A DNA stretch of 21,113 bases, taken from positions 1-21,113 of the forward strand of contig JBMSQB010000080.1 of the NCBI GenBank assembly GCA_049423065.1, in the 5' to 3' direction. The translations under genes were made by a program, and so were the position numbers. The notes under the pieces are model-generated. The model searched no databases. It was not told the origin of the DNA and saw only the letters and a list, made by a program, of their open reading frames with translations. Each line of letters begins with the position of its first letter. Position 1 is the stretch's first letter. This stretch comes from SYIM01 sp041182885. Its GTDB lineage: Bacteria; Pseudomonadota; Gammaproteobacteria; Burkholderiales; Burkholderiaceae_E. Of this stretch, positions 15,446-21,113 are shown in pieces.

Positions 15446-17089
15446 ATGCTGCTTGCCTCCCATTACCCGGTTGTGATTGTCGGTACTGGCCCGACGGGGC
15501 TGGTGCTCGCGCATCTGCTTGGGCGGCAGGGCATTGCGGCGTTGGTGATAGACCGGGCGGAGAGCACGGTGGGCGAGGCCCGCGCAGTCACCATTGACGA
15601 CGAGAGCCTGCGCACCCTGCAGACGGCAGGCGTGCTCGAGCAGGTGCTGCCCGATGTCGTGCAGGGCTACGGCGTTCACTACTACTCCTGGCGGCAAACA
15701 CTTTTTGCGCGAATCGAACCCAGGTCTCTTGAATATGGCTATCCCAAGCGAAATGCGTTTCGCCAGCAACTGCTGGTACGCGCGTTGGCCGATGCGCTTC
15801 AAGCCCCTGTTGAACTGCGCTTTCGCCATGAATTGCTGGGCTTTTCCCAAACGGCCGATCGGGTGTCGCTTTCCATCGCCACCCCCGATGGACCGCAAAG
15901 CGTGGAGACCGACTGGCTGGTGGGTTGCGACGGGGGCCGAAGCATGGTGCGCGAGGCGCTGGGCATCGCACTCGAGGGCAGCAGCTATGCCGAACGCTGG
16001 CTGATCGCCGATCTCATTGGTCGGCGCGATCCGTTTCGCCATACGCGAACCTTCTGTGATCCGGTCAGACCCACAATCCGGCTGCCGGGCCCGCAGGCGA
16101 CCGTCCGTTATGAGTTCATGCTGCATCCGGACGAGGACGCCGAGTCGGTGCTCGACGAGGCGCAGCTTCGCAGCTGGATTCGCGCGCGCGAGCCGTCAGA
16201 CGCCGACATCACGCTGCTCAGAAAGGTGGTCTATACCTTTCATGCGCGGGTGGCGACCCGTTGGCGTGCAGGACGGGTGCTGCTCGCGGGCGATGCCGCG
16301 CACCTGACGCCGCCCTTTGCCGGGCAGGGCATGAACAGCGGTGTGCGCGATGCACTGAACCTTGCCTGGAAGCTCGCCGAGGTGGTGCGGGGGCGCGCCG
16401 AGCCTGCCCTGATCGACACCTACGAGGCCGAGCGCAAGCCTCATGCCTGGGCGTTGATCAACATGGCGCTGCGGATCGGATCGTTCATGCAGCCGAAGTC
16501 GGTGGCCGGTGCAGCGATCGCGCAAGGGCTTCTGAAACTGGTCTGCCTGGTGCCTGCTGCGCGCGACTACATCCTGCATCTGAAATTCAAGCCCAAGCCC
16601 CGCTTCAGGCAAGGCCTCAAGGTCGGGTGGTCAGGTGACGAGCCAGTGATTCCGCCCGGTCAACTCATGATCCAGCCTGTGGTGCAGACCCGGACGGGGT
16701 CTGCGTTGCTGCTCGATTCGTTGTGTGGCCCGGGGTATGCGCTTGTTGGGGGGGCGGGGGCCGTGCCGGCAGTGCCGGCGTGGTGGCCGACCGAGGCGCC
16801 TGCCCGGGTGTCGCTCCTGCGTGCGGAGGAAGATTTCCTGCCGGAGGACCGGCGCGAGCCCGTGGCGCGCGACATCACAGGCGAGCTCGCGCGGGTGCTC
16901 GATAATGCCGGCGCGGTGGCGGTGCTGCTCCGGCCCGACCGGCATGTACTTGCTTATCTTGGCGCCCGCCCCGAAGATGACTGGTCGTCAGTCTTTGAGG
17001 CGCTCGGCGCCGTTTACCGTCCTGCGGCCCACGCCGCGGGGTTGCCGGGCTTGCCCCGTACTTTCCCATCTCAGGTTCCAGGAGTCTGA
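15446..17089 (+). CDS. MhpA-type FAD-dependent aromatic hydroxylase (FMO2)
   Basis: Class A flavin monooxygenase most like the 3-(3-hydroxyphenyl)propionate hydroxylase (MhpA) branch. The FAD motif GTGPTG is at residues 13-18, the DG motif GCDGGRS at about 161-166, and the GD motif AGDAAHLTPPFAGQGMNSG at about 281-299. The 547 residues match MhpA (about 550), including a C-terminal domain with RPDRHVLAYLG. The enzyme probably adds a hydroxyl to a phenolic ring, giving a catechol or hydroquinone for the VOC protein just upstream. The ATG at 15446 has no recognisable Shine-Dalgarno sequence and lies 9 bp after the previous stop, so translation is probably coupled. A G7-C-G5 tract around 16748-16760 falls within the gene, but the frame is intact. 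Substrate unproven. Confidence 0.92.
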   Translation: MLLASHYPVVIVGTGPTGLVLAHLLGRQGIAALVIDRAESTVGEARAVTIDDESLRTLQTAGVLEQVLPDVVQGYGVHYYSWRQTLFARIEPRSLEYGYPKRNAFRQQLLVRALADALQAPVELRFRHELLGFSQTADRVSLSIATPDGPQSVETDWLVGCDGGRSMVREALGIALEGSSYAERWLIADLIGRRDPFRHTRTFCDPVRPTIRLPGPQATVRYEFMLHPDEDAESVLDEAQLRSWIRAREPSDADITLLRKVVYTFHARVATRWRAGRVLLAGDAAHLTPPFAGQGMNSGVRDALNLAWKLAEVVRGRAEPALIDTYEAERKPHAWALINMALRIGSFMQPKSVAGAAIAQGLLKLVCLVPAARDYILHLKFKPKPRFRQGLKVGWSGDEPVIPPGQLMIQPVVQTRTGSALLLDSLCGPGYALVGGAGAVPAVPAWWPTEAPARVSLLRAEEDFLPEDRREPVARDITGELARVLDNAGAVAVLLRPDRHVLAYLGARPEDDWSSVFEALGAVYRPAAHAAGLPGLPRTFPSQVPGV

Positions 17090-17091
17090 AC

Positions 17092-18078
17092 ATGACACAT
17101 CCCGTGCTCCGTCGCGCTCTGGTTCATTCGATTGCCACGCTGGTTGCGGTGGGCGCTTTTGCCGGGTCGTCTGTTGCGCAGTCGTATCCGAACAAGCCGG
17201 TCAAGGTGATTGTCACTTTCCCGCCGGGTGGCACGCCGGACATTTATGGTCGTCTGCTGTCGCAGGAACTCGCCACCCTCTGGAAGCAATCGGTGGTGGT
17301 GGAGAACAAGACCGGCGCAAGCGGCACGATAGGCACCGATTCCGTTGCGAAGGCCGCCCCGGATGGCTACACGCTGCTGTTTGCGGCCGATGCCTCGATC
17401 ACCATCGCGCCCAATCTGATCGCGAACACGCCCTACAACCCGGTCAGAGACCTCACGCCCATCGTCAATGTGGCGGCGGGCCCGTTCATCATGCTCGCGC
17501 ATCCGTCGTTCCCGGTGAACGACATTCCGGGCCTGATCGAGGCCGCGCGTCGTCAGCCGGGAAAGATCACCTATGCCTCATCGGGGAGCGGAGGTCAGCA
17601 GCACCTGTCGATGGAAGTGATCAAGCAGCGGGCCGGTCTGGACATCGTGCACATTCCCTACAAGGGATTCGGGCAGGGCATCCAGGATGTGATGGCCGGT
17701 CATGTACCGCTCATTTTTGGTGGCATCACCGCATCGATTCAACTCAGCAAGAGCGGGAAGTTGAAACCAATTGCCACCACCGGGCCGAAGCGGGCGCGGG
17801 CGCTTCCCGATGTGCCGGCGGTGTCCGAGACGCTGCCCGGATTCCGCATCGAGGCCTGGTATGGCTTCATGGGTCCGGCGGGCCTGCCGCGCGAACTCGT
17901 CAACAAGATTCATTCGGACGTGATGAGCATCGCCACGAGGCCTGATTTTCAGGCGCGAATCGTTGCTGACGGCATGGAGCCGGTCAATGGCACGCCCGAG
18001 ACCTTCGGGCGGCAGGTGGCCGACGAACTGCGTGAGTGGGGCGAACTGATTCGCACGGCCAGGATCAAGGCAGATTGA
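17092..18078 (+). CDS. Bug/TctC-family substrate-binding protein (Bug5)
   Basis: Periplasmic solute-binding protein of 328 residues and last gene of the long plus-strand run. The signal peptide is MTHPVLRRALVHSIATLVAVG, with likely cleavage after SVA (about 29). Signatures are TFPPGGTPDIYGR (42-54), YASSGSGGQQHLS and IPYKGFGQGIQDV, ending EWGELIRTARIKAD. A strong CAGGAG lies 7 nt before the ATG, within the last codons of FMO2, and only 2 bp separate the genes. Unlike the other four it ends, rather than starts, a set of enzyme genes. No terminator is visible in the 36 bp before the convergent MaoC-Pta gene. Confidence 0.94.
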   Translation: MTHPVLRRALVHSIATLVAVGAFAGSSVAQSYPNKPVKVIVTFPPGGTPDIYGRLLSQELATLWKQSVVVENKTGASGTIGTDSVAKAAPDGYTLLFAADASITIAPNLIANTPYNPVRDLTPIVNVAAGPFIMLAHPSFPVNDIPGLIEAARRQPGKITYASSGSGGQQHLSMEVIKQRAGLDIVHIPYKGFGQGIQDVMAGHVPLIFGGITASIQLSKSGKLKPIATTGPKRARALPDVPAVSETLPGFRIEAWYGFMGPAGLPRELVNKIHSDVMSIATRPDFQARIVADGMEPVNGTPETFGRQVADELREWGELIRTARIKAD

Positions 18079-18114
18079 GCGGTGGCGGGTGTCTGATGGC
18101 CGGCGGTTCGCTTG

Positions 18115-19533
18115 TCAGCGCCCCGGCTCGTCTGCCCTCGATGCGCGCCCCATCACCCCGGCCAGCGCGGCCGATGCCACCCGCGAAATCGGCGGGTCCG
18201 CGCGGCTGGTCAGCACGATAGGGACCCGCGCGCCCAGCACCACGCCGCAACTCGCAGCGCCTGCCAGATACTCCAGCTGCTTGGCAAGCATGTTGCCCGC
18301 TTCGAGGTCGGGCACCAGCAGGATATCGGCCCGACCTGCAACCGGTGATTCAATGCCCTTGATTCGGGCGGCCGCTGACGAGATCGCGTTATCAAAGGCA
18401 AGCGGTCCGTCGAGAATGGCGCCCTGGATCTGCCCTCGGTCGGCCATTTTGCAAAGGGCTGCGGCGTCTAGCGTGGATGCAATGCGGGGGGTCACGGTCT
18501 CAACGGCCGACAGGATGGCCACGCGCGGCGCCGCGATACCGAGTGCGTGGGCCAGGTCGATGGCATTGCGAACAATGTCTGCCTTGGTGCTCAGATCGGG
18601 GCTGATATTGATCGCCGCATCGGTAATCAGCAGGGGGCGGTCGTAGCTTGGAACCTCGAACCGAAAGACGTGCGACATGCGGCGCGCGGTACGAAGCGCA
18701 GGCTCCGCCAGCACCGCTTCCATCAGTTCATCGGTATGCAGACTGCCCTTCATCAGCATGGCGATCTGGCGCGCGCCTGCCAGGGAGGCGGCCCGGGCCG
18801 CTGACGCGTGGCTGTGCGGCGTGTCGATGAGTTCAATGCCGGCAAGTGACAGTTCCAGCGAGTCGGCAAGCGCCTGCACGCGGGCGCGGGGCGCGATGAT
18901 GACCGGATCGATCAGTCCCGCGTCACGCGAATCCAGCGCGCCGCGAAGCGAACTCTCATCGCACGGGTGAACCACGCCGCAGCGAACCGGCGGGTGACTG
19001 GCAAGCGAGGCCATCCAGTCGTGCAGCCGCGCCTCCGGTTCAAACATCATCAGCGTGGGGAGGCTCACGCGCTGCCTGGACACCTTGTGCGCGGGCGCCC
19101 GCACCAGCGCTTCGCCCGACACAACGGTCTCTGCGCCCTGGTTGACCACCGTGCATTGCATGCGGACATCGCGCGTGGCATCGATCTTTTGCAGCACTTC
19201 GAGCGTGACGGTGAGCGTGTCGCCCACGCGTATGGGCTTGCGGAATTTGAGTGTCTGCTCCAGATAAATGGTGCCTGGGCCGGGAAATTCTGTCCCCAGG
19301 AGGCTGGAAATCAACGCACCCGCCCACATCCCGTGGGCGATCACGCCATGAAACCGGGTGGACTCGGCATAGTCCGGATCGACATGCGCGGGGTTGACAT
19401 CCCCCGACACCAGAGCGAAGGCCTTGATATCGTCGAGCGAGAGGGTGCGCGAGGCGCTGGCCTGCTGCCCCACCCGCAGTTCGTCGAAGGTGAGGTTGTG
19501 AATGTTCGCGGATGGAGCCGGGGAGGGGTTCAT
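18115..19533 (-). CDS. MaoC-like enoyl-CoA hydratase/phosphate acetyl- or butyryltransferase fusion
   Basis: Two-domain protein of 472 residues. Residues about 10-150 form a hot-dog MaoC/R-hydratase domain with the hydratase-2 motif SGDVNPAHVD (Asp45, His50) and IAHGMW. Residues about 160-472 match the phosphate acetyl/butyryltransferase family (LMKGSLHTDELMEAVL; ITDAAINISPDLSTKADI; GPLAFDNAIS; LLVPDLEAGNMLAKQL). This fusion is known in Proteobacteria, often beside an acetate/butyrate kinase gene, but none is present here. A role in handling acyl-CoA end products is inferred. The ATG at 19533 gives the normal fusion length, although no Shine-Dalgarno sequence precedes it; in-frame ATGs at 19587 and 19671 are possible but also lack one. 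It diverges from the FMO3 unit and converges on Bug5. Confidence 0.9.
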   Translation of the reverse strand: MNPSPAPSANIHNLTFDELRVGQQASASRTLSLDDIKAFALVSGDVNPAHVDPDYAESTRFHGVIAHGMWAGALISSLLGTEFPGPGTIYLEQTLKFRKPIRVGDTLTVTLEVLQKIDATRDVRMQCTVVNQGAETVVSGEALVRAPAHKVSRQRVSLPTLMMFEPEARLHDWMASLASHPPVRCGVVHPCDESSLRGALDSRDAGLIDPVIIAPRARVQALADSLELSLAGIELIDTPHSHASAARAASLAGARQIAMLMKGSLHTDELMEAVLAEPALRTARRMSHVFRFEVPSYDRPLLITDAAINISPDLSTKADIVRNAIDLAHALGIAAPRVAILSAVETVTPRIASTLDAAALCKMADRGQIQGAILDGPLAFDNAISSAAARIKGIESPVAGRADILLVPDLEAGNMLAKQLEYLAGAASCGVVLGARVPIVLTSRADPPISRVASAALAGVMGRASRADEPGR

Positions 19534-19757
19534 GGCGGGGCGGGCGTGGGCGATGAAGGATCTCCCAGTATCGCAGCCATGGACCATGATTGTTTCGATT
19601 CGGTCAGGCAATGGGCAGAACGCTCGCGTGCGGCCTTGCCCTTCGGGCCGGCTTTGGGCAGGATCTTGCACGACAGTGTGCGACCGGTCAGCCGCGGGCG
19701 GTCAGGCCCCCAAAGCGGGCCGGCGGTCGGATTACCACGATTCCCGAGGAGACCCAG
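19534..19757. promoter_or_regulatory. Divergent control region with CGGTCAG repeats
   Basis: This 224-bp gap between the MaoC-Pta gene and the FMO3 leader ORF is the longest non-coding stretch in the window. CGGTCAG occurs three times on the plus strand (19601-19607, 19685-19691, 19699-19705); the last two copies are 14 bp apart. An imperfect dyad TTGCAC-N6-GTGCGA (19666-19683) adjoins the repeat pair. These look like candidate regulator half-sites, but no convincing -35/-10 pair was found on either strand. Confidence 0.35.
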
Positions 19758-19844
19758 ATGATCGAATTCAGGCTTGATGGCTGGTCGCTGCGACGCGCGG
19801 CGCCCGATCACCAAACTCCGCCCAGCGCGCTCGCCACCGCCTGA
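19758..19844 (+). CDS. 28-codon leader-like ORF with strong ribosome-binding site
   Basis: The ORF encodes MIEFRLDGWSLRRAAP and then DHQTPPSALATA. A GAGGAG 6 nt before its ATG is one of the best ribosome-binding sites in the window. It stops with TGA at 19842-19844, just 2 nt before the GTG at 19847 that begins the FMO3 reading frame in a different frame. I recognise no domain. It may be a coupling leader peptide, a tiny protein, or the remnant of a frameshifted N-terminus. The evidence is initiation context and position only. Confidence 0.4.
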   Translation: MIEFRLDGWSLRRAAPDHQTPPSALATA

Positions 19845-19846
19845 CT

Positions 19847-21113
19847 GTGTTCGAGCTGCCTCGTTATCCTTTTGTACGACCCGCCGACCTCGACGAGGTT
19901 GCGGGGCCGCAGCGCTATCCGCTGGTGATCGTGGGGGCTGGCCTCACCGGCCTCACGCTTGCGCTCGATCTGGTGCGACGCGGTCATCGTGTGCTGGTGC
20001 TGGACGACGACGATACAGTCGGTGTGCGAGGGCTTGCCTCGCGCGGCATGGTCTGGGCGCAGCGCACGCTCGATATCTTTCACCGGCTGGGGGTGGGTGA
20101 GAAGATCGTGAGCAAAGGGGTGACCTGGAATGTGGGGCGGGTGCTGTGCCGCGATGCCGAGGTCACGTCGTTCCGGCTGCAGCAGGAGCCCGACCTGCGC
20201 TTCAACGGTTTCACCAATCTGCAGCAATACTACGTTGAGCAGTTTCTGGTCGATGCGCTGCGGGCCACGGGTCAAGCCGACCTTCGCTGGCTCAACCGGG
20301 TGGAGGACGTGCGCCCGCGCGGTGATGCCGAACCGGTCGAGCTCGAGGTGTCAACGCCTGAGGGCAGATACCGGATGCTCGCCGACTGGGTGGTGGGCTG
20401 CGACGGCTCGTCGAGCCGGGTTCGCGATGGTCTCGGCCTTGCGCCGGTGGTCTTTGACCGAACCGAAGACCGCTGGATCATCATCGACATTGTGGCAAAA
20501 AATGCCGACATTCCGGAGGAGCGCTGGACCTGGCTCGACTGCAGCGCCAATTTCGGTCGCGCGGTGTGGCGGCACCGGATGGCCGACGGCACGTGGCGGC
20601 TCGATTTTCAGATGAGCCCGCACGAAGACGCCGAGCAGGCGGCGAGCGAAGCGGGCATGCGCGAACGGGTGCGGCGCCTGCTGGGCCCCGCGGTGGCGTT
20701 CGATATTGCCTGGTCGGGTGTCTGGCAGTATCGGCACGAAAGTCTCGCGTCCTATCGTCACGGGCGGGTGCTGTTTGCGGGCGATGCGGCCCATGTGGTG
20801 TCGCCGTTTGGCGCGCGCGGCGGCAACGGCGGCATTCAGGACGCCGACGCGCTGGGCTGGCGCCTGTCGCTGGTGCTGTCGGGTCGTGCTGCGCCGTCGC
20901 TGCTCGATCAATACAGCGACGAGCGCCACCAGGCCGCGATGGAAAACATTCGCCAGACCCGGCGCTCGGCGCGCTTTGTCCATCCTGCCGACCAGCCGTC
21001 GGCGGCGCTCTGGCGTGAGACGATCGTGGCGCTGGCCAGCCGGCATCCGCTTGCGGCGCGAATGATCAACACGGGGCGGCTTTCCGCGCCGGCGGTTTAT
21101 GGCGGGCGGCGAC
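19847..21113 (+). CDS. FAD-dependent aromatic-ring hydroxylase (FMO3), 3' end beyond window
   Basis: Class A flavin monooxygenase, open to the window end (422 codons present of a usual 530-600). Motifs are GAGLTG at residues 30-35, the DG motif VGCDGSSS near 183-190, and the GD motif AGDAAHVVSPFGARGGNGG at about 311-329. The reading frame is uninterrupted. The frame is closed upstream by TGA at 19775-19777, and the first in-frame ATG (20048) lies past the FAD motif, so the start must be non-AUG; GTG at 19847 is best because YPFVRPAD then sits at the normal N-terminus. No Shine-Dalgarno sequence precedes GTG, which suggests coupling to the 28-codon ORF. It resembles FMO1 (PFV[QR]PA; GARG/GVRG) more than the MhpA-like FMO2. 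Confidence 0.88.
   Translation, partial: MFELPRYPFVRPADLDEVAGPQRYPLVIVGAGLTGLTLALDLVRRGHRVLVLDDDDTVGVRGLASRGMVWAQRTLDIFHRLGVGEKIVSKGVTWNVGRVLCRDAEVTSFRLQQEPDLRFNGFTNLQQYYVEQFLVDALRATGQADLRWLNRVEDVRPRGDAEPVELEVSTPEGRYRMLADWVVGCDGSSSRVRDGLGLAPVVFDRTEDRWIIIDIVAKNADIPEERWTWLDCSANFGRAVWRHRMADGTWRLDFQMSPHEDAEQAASEAGMRERVRRLLGPAVAFDIAWSGVWQYRHESLASYRHGRVLFAGDAAHVVSPFGARGGNGGIQDADALGWRLSLVLSGRAAPSLLDQYSDERHQAAMENIRQTRRSARFVHPADQPSAALWRETIVALASRHPLAARMINTGRLSAPAVYGGRR

Noticed and set aside
16748..16760. G7-C-G5 tract in FMO2 suspected of causing a frameshift
   Set aside because: The FMO2 frame stays open through it to a normal C-terminus of expected length.
18079..18114. Possible bidirectional terminator between convergent Bug5 and MaoC-Pta
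   Set aside because: No stem-loop with a U-tract is visible in these 36 bp on either strand.

Overview
The window is GC-rich, densely coding DNA, most likely from a betaproteobacterium of the Burkholderiales (Alcaligenaceae or Comamonadaceae type). The main reason is five separate periplasmic solute-binding proteins of the Bug/TctC family, a family expanded in Bordetella, Cupriavidus, Achromobacter and relatives. They sit among oxygenases and other catabolic enzymes. No rRNA, tRNA, transposase, integrase, CRISPR array or phage gene is visible. The organism assignment is an inference from gene content.

Layout. On the minus strand, Bug1 (2894-1932) precedes an FAD aromatic hydroxylase (1811-57). 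A small plus-strand GDT1/UPF0016-family membrane protein (2945-3505) diverges from Bug1 and converges on the next minus unit. That unit is Bug2 (6427-5414) followed by a Rieske oxygenase alpha (5270-4011) and beta (4002-3508) pair. From 6513 to 18078 ten plus-strand genes run with no gap above 74 bp. The first part is Bug3, a TauD/TfdA-like oxygenase, a PuuE-type cyclic-amide hydrolase and an SDR. The second part is Bug4, a ThDP-dependent enzyme, an aldehyde dehydrogenase, a VOC/extradiol-like protein, an MhpA-type FAD hydroxylase and Bug5. A minus-strand MaoC-phosphotransacylase fusion (19533-18115) follows. It diverges across 224 bp from a third FAD hydroxylase that runs off the window end, preceded by a 28-codon ORF with a strong ribosome-binding site.

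How it may work together. The enzymes suggest a peripheral pathway for an aromatic or N-heterocyclic compound. Ring hydroxylation (Rieske oxygenase, three flavin monooxygenases), ring opening (VOC protein), C-N ring hydrolysis (PuuE-type), 2-oxo-acid decarboxylation and aldehyde oxidation (ThDP enzyme plus ALDH) and acyl-CoA or acyl-phosphate handling (MaoC-Pta) could act in sequence. The substrate cannot be read from sequence alone. Parts expected of a self-sufficient pathway are missing: Rieske reductase and ferredoxin, any transcription regulator, TctA/TctB membrane partners for the Bugs, and a CoA ligase.

The most unusual features are the Bug-first organisation of four enzyme modules, loss of the conserved catalytic Tyr (Met instead) in the extradiol-like protein, the leader-like ORF before the last hydroxylase, and nested inverted repeats between Bug2 and the Rieske genes.
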